NCBI GenBank assembly: GCA_019426215.1
Contig: CM033393.1
Location: 29,452,591-29,516,590, forward strand
Direction of reading: 5' to 3'
Source: Buddleja alternifolia
Taxonomy: Eukaryota > Streptophyta > Magnoliopsida > Lamiales > Scrophulariaceae
DNA length: 64,000 bases
In this document: in pieces, positions 1 to 11,868 of the stretch
Position numbering within the stretch: the stretch's first letter is position 1
Layout of the letters: each line of letters starts with the position of its first letter
The notes under the pieces: model-generated
Told to the model about the DNA's origin: nothing
What the model saw: only the letters and a program-made list of their open reading frames with translations
The model's database searches: none
Made by a program: the position numbers and the translations under genes

Positions 1-643
1 TATATCATTTTTACTAAAATAAAAGACGTGTTTAAAAAAGTGGTAGCTATGAAATATAATGCAATACACTATTGTCATATTGTTTCTTTTCATTGTTTAA
101 AGACATCTTGAAATTTTAAGACTAATCCTTGAGGTATTGTTGGGCGCGATTGATGATTAATGTACCTCTTCCAAAAGATTTGCATATAAAAAGATTTCAG
201 CCCAAGACATCTCCACTTAAATGATTATAGCCCCTTCAATCAAGAAACCCAATTTTTTTATTTCCATACTTGTGAAAAGAAATACTTGTTTTAATTTTTT
301 GGTTAATAAAAGTTTGGGTATGGTCAACTACCACGGGTCAAGGCATTCCTTGCCCCGGGATCAAAGACCACTTACAGGGGTATTTATCGCTTATCCACCA
401 ACACTGTCCTCAAATCGACAGTAGAATCTAACCCAAATCCTTATGATAGAAAATTGTTCATCTTTTACCAACTGAAACAATGAGTATTAGCAAAATAAAT
501 ACTTATTGGCAAAAGAAAATATGGACTATTTTGCATTTCCGTACAGAAATTGTACTGTTCTAATTTCTCAAACCAAAAAAAAAAGGAGGAAATTATGCGC
601 TCCAGTAAAAAGGAGAAATAACAATAATCTTGATTAATCACAC
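1..643. repeat. Upstream duplicated segment, copy 1
   Basis: This block matches 1469-2070 over almost its whole length with scattered substitutions and small indels. Shared landmarks are AAAATAAAAGACGTG, GACTAATCCTTGAGGTATTG and CTTGATTAATCACAC at the right end. The left end may lie outside the window. It holds no convincing gene. Confidence 0.85.
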
Positions 644-1468
644 CCCCTCATGTTAAAAATTGCTTACAAGTGTACCCCTGTGTGTAACAATTCATACAAT
701 TACACATCCTGTAAACCTTACCAATAGACCCCCGAAGGGGTGAATTTGTAAATGTCAATTAGTGAGGGAAAGTTTTTGTAATTATCCCATCATTAATGAG
801 GTGTGAGTGTAATTATCCCTAGATAAAATGAAGAAGTAGGAAAATTTATCCGGGGATGAAGAGCCAATGCTAGGAAATTATCGGAAAATTCTTGTATAAA
901 TCGGGTCTTGGGCCCCAATTGTGGACCTTGTGAATGTGATTAATTCATAACAATTGTATTATAATTCAAAAAAACAAAATAAGTGATGTGAATTAATTAC
1001 ATCCACAAGGTGCACAGGTAGGACTCAAGACCCAATGTATACAAGTGTGTTTGAAATTACCCGAACGATGGTACAAGTATTTGGACAAACCTGGGTTGAC
1101 TGACTCATTCTAATACGACCATTGACTCTAAGCGTGAAGAAGGGGGTAAACTCCACCTCATTTTTTTTTTAATTTTTTTTATGAATGTGCAACTACAGCG
1201 TTATGATTTCATGGGCCAACAGAGGGACCACTGCATTACGACCACTTCAAGAAACAGACTATTTTATAGCACTTTCAAGAAGAAAATAAATATTAAACTT
1301 GATAAAATCACCCCACCAACCAACTCTTAGATGTTATTTATTTTTATTTTCATAGAATAATATTATATAAGATCTGTAATCTTTGTTTTATCATTGGTTT
1401 TTAATATGATAAGATATCATTTATTTTGATAAACATGGATTGCTGAAATTCAATTAAATGCGTTTATT
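644..1468. other. Non-coding spacer between the duplicated blocks
   Basis: No gene is seen. The stretch holds short repeated motifs around ACCCCT/AGGGGT (about 644-830), a foldback element (873-1062, listed separately) and AT-rich sequence. It may have been inserted between the two copies of the flanking block. Confidence 0.6.
873..1062. mobile_element. Foldback MITE-like element
   Basis: The left arm (about 891-950) and the reverse complement of the right arm (about 983-1045) match well. Both read CTTGTATA, then GGGTCTTG, then CACCTTGTG or GACCTTGTG, then ATGTRATTAATTCA. The arms are separated by about 30 AT-rich bases. Weaker pairing extends the arms outward to about 873 and 1062. No ORF is present. 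This fits a miniature inverted-repeat element; the superfamily and target duplication were not resolved. Confidence 0.6.
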
Positions 1469-2070
1469 GTATATATTTTTAACTAAAATAAAAGACGTGA
1501 TAAAAAATGTGATAGCTATGAAATATAATAGCAATACATTATTGGCATATTGTTTCATTTCATAGTTTAAAGACATCTTGAAGTTTTAAGACTAATCCTT
1601 GAGGTATTGTTGAGCGCAATTGATGTACCTCTGCTTATGAAAAGATTTCAGCCCAAGACATCTCGCTTAAATGACTATAGCCCCTTCAATCAAGAAACTC
1701 AGTTTGTTTTATTTCCATACTTGTGAAAAGAAATACTTATTTTTTATTTTTTGATTAACAAAAGTTTGGGTATGGTCAACTACCACGGACCAGGGCATAA
1801 CTTTTGGTCCCTTACAAAAGGTGTTTACAGATCATACATTAACACTGTCCTCCAATCGGCATATAGTATCAAACCCACAATCTTATAACAGAAAATGATT
1901 CGGTTTTTACCAATGAATATTAGCAAAATAAATACTTATGGGCAGAAGAAAATATGGACAATTTGGCATTTCCGTTCAGAATTGTACATTCTAATTTCCA
2001 AAACCAAAAAAAAGGGAAATTATGCGCTCTAGTAAAAGGGAAAAACAACAACAATCTTGATTAATCACAC
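1469..2070. repeat. Upstream duplicated segment, copy 2
   Basis: Second copy of the 1-643 block. It ends 293 bases before the start codon of the membrane-protein gene, so it probably includes part of that gene's promoter. Sequence 2071-2363 between the repeat and the ATG is unique in the window and would hold the core promoter and leader. Confidence 0.85.
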
Positions 2071-2363
2071 TATCGCGCAATTGATAGAATTTATTCACTT
2101 GTGTTCATATTCGTGGAAAACGTTCTCTTGGAAGAAAACAAGAAACGGACAATAAGGTGGAAATTTCCTTGTGGAAATTAAATTGCGTGTTTCTAAATTG
2201 ACCAAAGACCAAACTCCACCTAATAACAATCCGATTAGTCAATACCCCACCCATTCCACCATTACAAGTTTTCGATCCACTTGTATTCTTTCAACCTGCA
2301 TCACAAAATCTATATTCAATCTCTAGCTCCAAATATCACAACAGATCAACAAGAAAAAAAACC

Positions 2364-3365
2364 ATGGACAAAGAACAAGAAGAAATCCAATTTCTTGGCT
2401 TCTTTGGCATCCTAAAAGAGTCATGTAACATAGTTTCATCATGGACAAAAATCTTCACCCAAATCACGCTATCCCTGATCATCCCTCTTTCCTTCATCTA
2501 CTTAGCTCATATCCAAATTTCAGAAGTCCTGTTCGCAAATATCATGCACGATGAATTCGTGCTCCATAGAACCCCCGAGGGCACTCGTTCTTACAACAAA
2601 ATATCCAATATCCTGTCCTCTGAATGGACCACCTTTCTCCTGTTCAAGGTTGGATACTTTGTATTCTTCATAATCCTCGCCCTTCTTTCGACGTCAGCAG
2701 TTGTCTACACCGTCGCATGCATTTACACCGCGAAAGAAATAACCTTAAGGAAAGTGATGAGTGTTGTTCCAAAGGTTTGGAAGAGGCTTATGGTCACTTT
2801 CATGTGGAATTTTATAATTGTTTTTGGATACAATATTGTGTCTCTAATAGTCTTGTTTTTGGTAGTCTTTCTACTTGGCCCTATACGAATTGTGGGGGTA
2901 GTTTTTATAACTTTGTTTGCTATTATATACTTGATTGGGTTATTCTATATCACTATAGTTTGGCACTTAGCTAGTGTGATGTCTGTGTTGGAAGAACGTT
3001 ATGGCCTAAATGCAATGGCCAAGAGCCAGGCTTTGATCAAGGGCAATATGGGAATTTCAGGTGCAGTTTTCTTTGTGTTAGGGCTATGCTTCTTTGGGAT
3101 TCAATTGATGTTTAACTTTTTAGTGGTGCTTGGCGGAGAAGATGGGAATGGAAGCAGGATTGGATATGGGATTCTTTGTCTCATTTTGCTTTCGATTAAT
3201 ATGCTTTTTGGTCTCATCGCACAGACGATTGTATACTTTGTTTGCAAGTCGTATCACCACGAGAATATTGATAAGTCCTCGTTGGCTGATCATCTAGGGG
3301 GTTATCTTGGGGAGTATGTTCCTTTGAAGACCAAGGATGTTCAACTTGAACAATTTGAAGTATGA
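2364..3365 (+). CDS. Plant six-segment membrane protein, unknown function
   Basis: Intact single-exon gene of 333 codons; the start ATG is preceded by AAAACC, a good plant initiation context. The protein starts with a charged stretch (MDKEQEEIQFLGFFGIL) and then shows about six hydrophobic segments near residues 31-51, 93-125, 142-170, 173-200, 232-256 and 267-293. The tail (from about 295) is hydrophilic. I see no signal peptide and no catalytic motif. The pattern of an N-terminal LGFFGI motif followed by six membrane spans resembles a plant-specific family of uncharacterised transmembrane proteins, sometimes annotated as polyadenylate-binding-protein-binding-like. Function is unknown. It is probably an integral protein of an internal or plasma membrane. 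The upstream region is duplicated (1-643 and 1469-2070), which could have changed its regulation. The AT-rich 3' flank 3366-3654 shows no further gene. Confidence 0.85.
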   Translation: MDKEQEEIQFLGFFGILKESCNIVSSWTKIFTQITLSLIIPLSFIYLAHIQISEVLFANIMHDEFVLHRTPEGTRSYNKISNILSSEWTTFLLFKVGYFVFFIILALLSTSAVVYTVACIYTAKEITLRKVMSVVPKVWKRLMVTFMWNFIIVFGYNIVSLIVLFLVVFLLGPIRIVGVVFITLFAIIYLIGLFYITIVWHLASVMSVLEERYGLNAMAKSQALIKGNMGISGAVFFVLGLCFFGIQLMFNFLVVLGGEDGNGSRIGYGILCLILLSINMLFGLIAQTIVYFVCKSYHHENIDKSSLADHLGGYLGEYVPLKTKDVQLEQFEV

Positions 3366-3659
3366 TCAGTTAGAGTCATTTACATATGTTTATAGGAAAT
3401 GAGTGCTGTTTGATGGAGTGTATCATGTATTATTATGTATGTGGCATAAAGCTAATGAATATATGAGAGATTGAGAGGTGATGGTTACTTGTAATTATCA
3501 GATTTCTGTTATTAGCTGCATTTTGTTTTATGTTTGTACTCTGTTCCATTTCTCTGTCTTTTGCATGTTGTATAGGGATTAGGTAGTGAGAAGTATAACA
3601 ACAATCAAATTAATAGAATATAAGATAAAATATATGTCACGAATAGAGGATCTGACTAT

Positions 3660-4225
3660 CAAGGACGGAGCCAGGATTCCAACCTAGGTGCGCGAGATAA
3701 GATTAGTGAAAATATAGATATTACACAAAAAAAAATTCGCGTTGCGATCTTTTCACTTAAAGTTAATAGTCATTCAAATAAAAATAAAAATATAGTACCA
3801 AATATTGATTAATAAATTAATAATATCAGTTATATTAATATATTTATACAGGCAAAAAAAGTTGTTTCAAAACAAAGTAATCATATATCGTTTAGGATAA
3901 CATGATCCATCTTATTCTTTAATTTGTTTTGTCTGGTCCACATAGAAGAAGCCCATTCATACATCCACAGTCCACTTCTGATTTGTTATAATAAAATAAG
4001 ATAAGCCCATGTTGTTGTCGTTGTTTTCAACAAATAAGCCCATGTTGTTTTATTTAAAATAAGTCAAAAAAAAATTTCCTTTTAGGGCGAGCAAATATTT
4101 CTTTTCCAGGTAAGCAAGGGCGGACAAATATTTTAATACTCTACATGTAATACCAATTTTTTTTTTTAATATAGATTTGAGGAGGGGGCGGGGGCCCATC
4201 CAGCCCCCTCCCTCCGTCTCTGGAT
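3660..4225. mobile_element. Small non-autonomous terminal-inverted-repeat element
   Basis: The left end CAAGGACGGAGCCAGG is roughly inverted at the right end (CTCCGTCTCTGG). Both ends are flanked by ACTAT (3655-3659 and 4226-4230). GGCGGAGCCAGG-type ends are common in plant genomes. The interior is AT-rich without an ORF, apart from a G/C-rich tract next to the right end. Exact ends and superfamily are uncertain. Confidence 0.45.
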
Positions 4226-4230
4226 ACTAT

Positions 4231-4970
4231 AAACTCTTATTAAAAAAATGAGACAATAAATGTCAGTTTATAGCTACTACGATTATATTGTGATTATGAT
4301 ATTTTATTTGTCTAGAGTTTAAATTGTTTAAAACTCATTTGATGATTGTACTTGTTGGAATCAATTTATTTATTGTTCAAATATAAGATATGGTTAAAAA
4401 GAAGTAATGTGAATAATACTTGTTTACAATCCAAAAAGAAAACCATCAAATCAAATATTAGAGAAGGTAATGGTAAATGAAAGATTATACTTCAATCTAC
4501 ATTCTATTAGCGCTCTCATAATATTTTATCTTAGGAAGATAGGTCCTCATATCAATTCAATGAAAACTTATGTAGTAATTGGAAAATCACCAGCGCAACA
4601 ATACTCAAAACATAAAAGAATTTTTTCAAATAAATTTTTATGTTCAAGAATTTTATAATTTATTTTTATTCAAATAACAAACGCATTCCATCGACTTTTT
4701 ATTCAAAAATGATTAAAGAGTTTGGATTATAAATATATGAATTCATAGCCTTTATGGAAATTAACCAATTGTATCCCATGTATAGAAATTTATTCCTTAA
4801 AAGTTTAGAACTGATGGTTGGTAATTTAGTATTAGTTATGATTTTAATTTTTTAATTTTCAATTTTTTTAATCTTCTAAAAGTAAATAATAAAAAATTGT
4901 AAATTTGCACAATTGAGAAATTAAAATTCTTATTTATATAATTTATCAATTTAAAAAATCCAAAACAAAA
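4231..4970. other. AT-rich non-coding stretch
   Basis: Very AT-rich sequence with short poly-A/T tracts. The only ORF of note (4470-4658) is short and low-complexity and is not credible. Nothing else is recognised. Confidence 0.6.
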
Positions 4971-5168
4971 ATCGTTTGGTTGAATGGTTTAGGATGGTTA
5001 GCATATATATACCCTCCTTATTTGAAGTTTGGTTGCTTGTCATAAATATACCCACCAAACCCATAGCCCGGTTTAAGCCCGCTTTTTTTACCCAAGAAAG
5101 GGTCATGTGTTACTCACCTATTTTGGTGGGTTGCATTTAACCCATGTTGTCATACGTAAAATGACTTT

Positions 5169-5173
<5 letters not shown>

Positions 5174-5199
<26 letters not shown>
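5174..5199. repeat. Poly-C homopolymer, 26 bases
   Basis: Uninterrupted run of 26 C, followed at once by ACTATAAATAC, a good TATA-box match. It lies in the leader region of the Harbinger element. Length is prone to sequencing or assembly error. Confidence 0.8.
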
Positions 5200-5759
5200 A
5201 CTATAAATACTCCCCAACACTATTTTAGATATTTTTCTTACACATATAAACCTACCTCAATTTCTTTTTAGCAAACCAGAGGGGGAGCAGCTTCTACTCG
5301 GCGTTGAAGAGGTAGAAACCAATCTTAAGGTCGACATTTTTCCATAGGGTTCTATTTAAAATGTAATCGTGACTGATATATAGGTAGGTACATTTGACCT
5401 AAATTTCCCCCAAATTCTATGAACTGTGAAATGCTTGATTAATTGTTGTAGTGGGTTTAAAATTTCTTATTTGGTTCTATATTGAATGAGTGCGGAATAT
5501 AGATCTGAAGGGCATTTTGTGTTTTCATAACTTAGCTTGTTATCTTTTATATATTTGCTCAGCAATTTGTCATATCTGGGTTTAGGGTTATGGAAGTATT
5601 TTTTTATTTTTTTTTCTAATTCTGTTTAATTTATCAAATATAGCTTGGTTTAATGTCATATTAAATTGTGTGTTATTTTGGTTTGGTTGTCATTTATTTG
5701 TTATAAATGCAGTCGACAAGATTACAATGTCTTGAATTTCGCGGAACAACTTGCAAGTC

Positions 5760-6251
5760 ATGTTGGTTGTTGAGGAAATAGTATCACACAGTTTTTTTTT
5801 CTTGAATTTAATTGCTTTGCTTTTGAGTGATGAGCGATTAGGTAGTCGTACAACGAGGGAGGGCATAGTTAGGTATGTTATGGCACATCGACTGCCAACA
5901 TGCGTGTCTCGTGTTTTCCGACTTACGCGTAACAATGATAAAGACACACTAGATAATTTGCGAATGAATATGTCGACTTTCTCTCAATTATGTTATTTGT
6001 TACAACATGTTGGAGGTCTGGTTGATTCAAGGCATGTCAAATTGGAAGACAAAGTTTCGTTCTTCTTGTCTATATTGGCCCACCACAAGAAAAACCGCAG
6101 TGTGAAGTTTGATCATTTTAGATCGGGGCATAAGGTTAGCGTACATGTCAATCAAGTGCTCATCTCTTTACTTAAACTACACCCCATCCTTCTTGTTACA
6201 CCAAAGCCTGTTTATGACGAGTGCAGCAACAATAGATGGAAGTGTTTTAAC
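5760..6251 (+). pseudogene. PIF/Harbinger transposase, N-terminal exon
   Basis: Encodes the N-terminal part of a plant Harbinger transposase. After a short leader come TREGIVRYVMAHRLP, then MNMSTFSQLCYLLQHVGGL and ILAHHKKNRSVKFDH, then a region ending in NRWKCFN. This is the conserved helix-rich domain that precedes the DDE nuclease domain. The start at 5760 is the first ATG of the open frame; upstream coding exons cannot be excluded. The exon ends at a GT donor (6252) directly after WKCFN, and the DDE half resumes in phase at 22006 after a CTGTATAG acceptor. Subtracting the inserted SIRE element and one target duplication leaves an intron of about 150 bases. The protein would cut and join the element's own ends. 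This exon is open; the downstream exons carry stops. Confidence 0.85.
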
Positions 6252-6368
6252 GTAATTATCCTTATGCAATTTATTATAATTTAATTCAATTTTCGATTTA
6301 CATATAGTAGATTGGGTTCTGACGTTGACAACTATCTACTGCCTAATGTGGTAGTTCACTAACACAAG

Positions 6369-7858
6369 TGTTAGGAAATTTCATGTTAGATGTTTTGATG
6401 ATGACAAGATAGGATTTTATGTTAGACCCTAAAATATAATGTAAGTTTATGTTTCATAGATCAATTGTATAAGCGTTTGAAAGAATGTAATTTTGTTAGG
6501 CTTGTAATTTTTATTTTTGTAGATTTTAGACTCAGTATTAGATACCGAATTGCTAATAGAATTCTAGGTGAGCTTATTAGAGATGGAGTTGAAGATCAGC
6601 GTCTGAAGTCAGATGAAGATGAAGATTTATCCTTAGCGTCTGTCAAATGCTAAAGGACTATTTCAGGATTCATGGATCAAGCGCACAAAGCACTCTAGCG
6701 ATCAGCATCAGATTCACCTGAAATAAATTCTCAAGTCATGAAGGACTTAAATGCAATCATTCAACGGACTTTTATTTTCAATGGGAAATAAATTCAAATG
6801 CATTAAATGTCTGATAAGAGCATTAAATGTGATAAGCTAATTTGACTTGTGGACAAGCCACCTTTTGACTAGACTGACAGAAATTCAGAGTTTATAGCTG
6901 CTCCCGTCCAATCGGAACCAGCAGGAATTCAGGAATGTTAAGGAAAAGGTATAATCACGCGCCGCGTGAAAGACACGCTCTCACATGTGTCCAACAGACA
7001 GATCCAAGAATTGCCTATTAATACCTTACTTCCAGCAAACCCTAAAAGACACAGAGAGATATATACGTACATGCACAAGAAAAATTTGCTGAGGAAAAAG
7101 CTTAGAAACTCCATAGCCCAAATCTTTCAAGCTTTTTACATACATTCATACAGTCAAAAATATCTCAAACATCTTCCAAAAAAGAAACCTAAACTCTTAC
7201 TGAGATATTCCAAGTTGTTTGATCTTTCCAAAAATAAACAAACCCTTGTGATAAAACCCTCAACCTTTCATCTGAGTGAGAAAGTTGTTGAAACAGGCAG
7301 TATTTCTGAGTGAGAGAAGCTTGTAGAAGAAGATCTTCATTGGTGCTGACATCTGTGTGATCAAGGAGCCCGAGATCATTTTCACCTATTTACTATCTTG
7401 TAGAAGATTCTGTGTGATTTTTTGATAATCATCTTAGTAAATTCCCTCCAAGTGAAAAAGGAGAAGAAGGACGTAACTGGGATTACATCACCTAGTGAAC
7501 CTTATATATCTTATGTCATTTACTTTTATTATTGTCTTGTTTCATATTATTTTATCTATTCTAAAAAAGACAAGTCAATCTGCTAAGCTACTATTTAACC
7601 AAAAACGAACGCTAAAGCTTTAAAATCATTTCCGCTGTGCTAACCCTGATTAAGCGATCTAAGCGTTACCCTACTTTGGTAAATTGCTGAAATCACTAAG
7701 TCTAAGTTAGCTTTACTGAAGCGTCTGACCCAAGCGCCCAGCTTTCTAAGCGTTCTAATCTTTAAAAGTGATACGAATTTTTGAAGTCGAAAAAGACTTC
7801 AGGGTCTATTCAACCCTCCCCCCTTCTAGACCCTTTCGTATGCCACTTGGGACCACCA
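6369..7858 (+). repeat. SIRE-like element 5' LTR
   Basis: 1490 bases, the same length as the 3' copy. The TATA-like site reads CCTATTAATACC near 7013, where the 3' LTR has CCTATAAATACC, so the promoter of this copy appears damaged. A short ORF at 6465 recurs in the 3' LTR only because the LTRs are copies. Confidence 0.93.
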
Positions 7859-7860
7859 AG

Positions 7861-7872
7861 TGATATCAGAGC
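7861..7872 (+). promoter_or_regulatory. SIRE-like primer binding site (tRNA-Met type)
   Basis: TGATATCAGAGC, two bases after the 5' LTR. It differs by one base from the TGGTATCAGAGC that pairs with the 3' end of initiator tRNA-Met and primes minus-strand synthesis in plant copia elements. Confidence 0.85.
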
Positions 7873-7979
7873 GGTTGAAGTAGAAACCTAAGCGTTTCCG
7901 AACGTAACTGCATGTTTAGATCCATCTTTCTAAAACTTAGTCATTTTTTTTTAAAGTCTCTCGCTCAAAACATCTTATT

Positions 7980-10187
7980 ATGGATTTTAACAAAATGCCT
8001 AAGTTGGTAGAGTCAAACAATGATTTTTGGAAACTTAGAGCATTCGCGTATTTAGGTTCTTGCGATAATGAAATGTGTGATGTAATTTCAGATGGCTCCA
8101 TTAAGATCATGAAAGTGATAACTCGAGCACCTGGAGCTGATGAAGCCACTCTAGATGGATATGTGGAGAAACCTAAGTTAGAATGGACACCTGATGATCG
8201 GAAAAGAGCAAATCTAGATAATGTTGGACGAAGTGCACTTTACTCAGCGTTAGGAGACAATGATGCATTATTCAACAAGATCAAGCAATGTAAAACTTTC
8301 AAAGAAATATGGGATAAGTTGGCTATAGTGTGTGAAGGTTCAGCACAGATAAAGGAGAATAAGCTCTCCATAGCCATGCAAGGATTTGAACATTTCAAGA
8401 TGCAATCCAACTAGACGCTAGAACAATTGGATGCAAGGTTTACTATGCTCATTACAGAGTTAGCGTCATTAGATAAAGAATTGACCAATAAGGAAATGGT
8501 CAATAAGATTTTTAGAAGTCTTCCGAGCAAGTATTTGATTAAGACTGTTGCTATGAGAGAATCTCAGACATTGGAGACCCTTACTCCAGAACATGTATTC
8601 TCAGAAATAAAGGCATTTGAATTTGAATCGGGTAAAGTCAGTGACACATCGACTTCAGCGACTGAATCTGGAGCATTAATCGCTACCACCAAAAGTAAGG
8701 GTAAAGCGATTAGTGAGGAGAATCAACAGAATCCAATGAGGAAAAAGAGATGGCTCTATTGGTCAAGAAATTTAAGAAATTTCTAAGATATGAAAAGAGA
8801 AATCCTATTGGACAAACTTCATTTCAAACTCCTCTCCCTGCACCGGCGACTCAGTATCAAGCACCAGTGTACTCAACACCTCAATCAGTAGCACTAGTTT
8901 CTTACCAAGCGCTTACAACTCCTACTCAGAATCTCTCAACGCCAGTCATTTCCAAGCGATTAACCACTGAACAGAAAATGAAAACTAATTTATCTTATAA
9001 TTGCAGGAAACCAGGGCACTACTAGGTAAATTGCCCTTATCTAAATGTGTCTAAGCCCACAAGGCAAGACTATGCGGATAGAAACCAATTCAGGAGCAAC
9101 CTTCGTCAACAAGGTTTGCTAGCGGAATCTGAACCATTCTCCGCACCTGAAGAGGATTTGGAATCATCAGATGAAAGTAGTGATGATGAACCAACAAGCG
9201 ACTCAGCGTTGATTTGTCTTATGGCAAGAGATGATGAAGCGTCTGACGACTCGTACCAGAGGTAACCACTGAATTATCTCATCCTCTTTCGTATGATGAA
9301 TTACTTGACAAAGTCAATGAATATTATAAAGATAGTCAAGATGCCGCCAAAATATATCCAAATGATCTCGCTATTATCTCATCACTCATAAGAGATAAAG
9401 TATCGCTCAAAGCAGAGTTGAAAGTTCAGCAACAATGCATTGAGAAGAACCAATCACTTGAGAGTGAGATTACTCAATTGAAAAGAGATCTTGATATAAT
9501 AGGCTAGAGAGAAGCTGATCTGATCACTAGACTTGCCAAATCAGAGCAGCTCGTCTCATCATTATCCAAAGCATCAAGAAACTTAGATAATGTGACTAAT
9601 GTAACCAGACTTTTTGGTGAAAGGACCGGTTTAGGGTGTGATAAATTTGGTCAAAAATCAAAAGCATCGAAGGTTACGGTGAATAACAAAGGAAAGGGTG
9701 TTTTCTTTGTTGAGAAAGGTTCACAAGGACAAACGCTAAATGAACTAAGCAACAATGGTACGAGGCCAAATAAGAAAGCCAAAGCTGACTCAGGCAAGGG
9801 AAAGGCGAAAGCAAATGATCCACAAAGACGGGTTCATCCAAACGCTCAAAAGGCTAAGGATAAACCTGACCACTATGAATCAAGCGTTAAGCAACAAAAG
9901 TGCACCCTAAGCCAGTGCCAAGGAAATACCAGCGTCAATATCCACAACGATCTAGATCATATTATCGCTACTATGATAACTATGATTATGACTATGATTA
10001 TGATTACTATTATAATCAAGGATATTACTATACACCTAAAAAGCACACACAACACAATGTGAAACCCAAGAAGGCTAGTTATCCTACAATGAAGACTAGG
10101 CAAATATGCATTCCTATAAATTTAATTCAAACCAAAGTCACTAACAATGAAGGACCCAAGACAACATGGGTACCTAAGAAGAATTAG
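7980..10187 (+). pseudogene. SIRE-like gag region
   Basis: Starts at ATG 7980 with MDFNKMPKLVESNNDFWKLR and runs through the copia gag core (DKLAIVCEGSAQIKENKL, then LDARFTMLITELASLDKELT). A nucleocapsid zinc knuckle follows near 8998-9035 (CRKPGHY, stop, VNC). The long C-terminal extension holds an acidic serine-rich part (9130-9260), a charged coiled-coil-like part (9266-9600), a lysine-rich part (9610-9900) and a tyrosine/aspartate-rich repeat (about 9955-10030). The protein would form the virus-like particle that carries element RNA. The frame is broken: in-frame stops at 8412, 9023, about 9505 and 10185, and frame changes near 8745, 9262 and 9895. The stop at 9023 replaces the tryptophan usually found in the knuckle. 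It is a pseudogene. Confidence 0.85.
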
Positions 10188-10196
10188 AACTATCCT

Positions 10197-11736
10197 TTGA
10201 TGCAGGTACCTAGAGCCAACACCGATACTTCTGTTTGGTACTTCGATAGTGGGTCATCAAGGCATATGACTGGATCAAAGGATCTCTTGGTCAATTATCG
10301 TGTAACCAACGGTCCTCAAGTTATATTCGGTGATAACTTCAAAGGTAAAACCAAAGGTATAGGTATCATGCATAGGGGGAACATCATGATCATTGATGTA
10401 TATTATGTCGAGGGTCTTAAGCATAATTTGTTAAGCATTAGTCAATTTTGTGATAAAGGCTTTGAAGTAAAATTTTCAAGCGACTTCTGCTATATTAACG
10501 ACGCTAAGACTAAGTCTACTAAATTAAGAGAAAAAAGAACAAATAATGTCTATTTAGTAGATTGGGATTCTACAATTGATAACAACCCCACATGCTTTGT
10601 TGCTAAAAGTCAAAATGAATTGGGTTGGTTATGGCATCGAAAAATGAATCACCTCAACTTTAAGGCAATCTCTCAGTTAATATCGCTAAATCTTGTAGAG
10701 GAATTACCTAAGGGTTCCTTTCAAAAGAATCGCTTATGTGATGCATGTCAAATGGGTAAACAAGTTAAGTCATCTTTCAAGAAGAAACCATGCCTATCTA
10801 CTTCTAGAGTTCTTGAACTATTGCATCTAGATTTGTTTGGTCCTATTCAAATCAGGAGCGTTAGTGGTAAAAAGTACTTGCTAGTAATGGTTGATGATTT
10901 CTCTCGCTATACATGGGTAGAATTCCTAGCGACCAGATGAAACTAGTATCAAGCTCACATCGCTAATTCGTCAATTGCAAACTTATAAAGATTTAAAAGT
11001 GACGAGAATCAGAAGCGATAGAGGAACTGAATTTAATAACCAATTTGTTGAGAAGTTTTGTATAGATTTTGGAATACTTCATGAGTATTTTGCTCCTAGA
11101 ACACCTCAACAGAATGGAGTTGCCGAGCGACGGAACAAAACGCTTAAAGAAGCTGCTAGGACGATGCTTGTAGAGTCTAAGCTACCTCAAAGGTTTTGGG
11201 CCGAAGCTATCAATACCTCTTGCTACACTCAGAACTGGTGTATGATCAACAAGCAACATGAGAAGACTCCATATGAGTTGTGGAAGGGACGTAAGCCTAA
11301 CGTTTCATATCTTCATGTATTTGGTTCAAAATGTTTCATTCATAACAATGGATCCCACAGCCTAAAGACATTTGATCCTAAAGCGGATGAGGGAATCTTT
11401 CTAGGCTATGCCGAGAACGGAAAGAGTTTCCACATCCTAAATAAGATCAAATCGAAGATTGAAGAGTCCATTCATGTTGTGTTTGATGATGCTAACCAAG
11501 AATCGAGTAAGGTTATTCCTGATGATGTAGGAATTGAAGATCTTACCCAACAAGCGTCACAAATCAATCTTTGTGATGATAGTGATGATGATGAGGATGA
11601 TGAGATCTTTATGCCTATTCTTAAGGTTACTCGTGAGGTTACTAATAAGGATAATATCAGAATCACTGATGATCATCAAGAGCAAATTGGAACTGTGAAT
11701 AATGCAGCGACTGCACCAGAGACAAATGAGGGTTAA
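10197..11736 (+). pseudogene. SIRE-like protease and integrase
   Basis: First part of pol. The aspartic protease active site is visible as YFDSGSSRHM near 10240-10268. The integrase zinc domain has H in WHRKMNH and the CDACQMG pair near 10735-10755. The catalytic core shows D in HLDLFGP (about 10825), D in SDRGTEF (about 11010) and E in NGVAERRNKT (about 11120). An acidic linker (DDSDDDEDDE, about 11570-11610) leads to reverse transcriptase. Protease would mature the polyprotein; integrase would insert the DNA copy. The frame is broken near 10938, where one or two bases appear lost inside the core, and a stop follows at 11734. No intact enzyme can be made from this copy. Confidence 0.88.
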
Positions 11737-11868
11737 GCGACTGACAATCAAGAATCTCTCAACCCGTTCCACTCAGATTGTAAATGGCTTAGAGACCATC
11801 CACCAGAGTTAGTAATTGGAGATATTGAAGCACCTGTTAGAACTAGGTCCGCTACAATCAATGAGGCC

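Noticed and set aside
5174..5199. Telomere-like or satellite repeat
   Set aside because: Simple C homopolymer without the TTTAGGG unit.
6465..6653. ORF MYKRLKECNFVRLV, also at 20582-20770
   Set aside because: It lies in both SIRE LTRs; LTR homology explains the repeat and no domain is visible.
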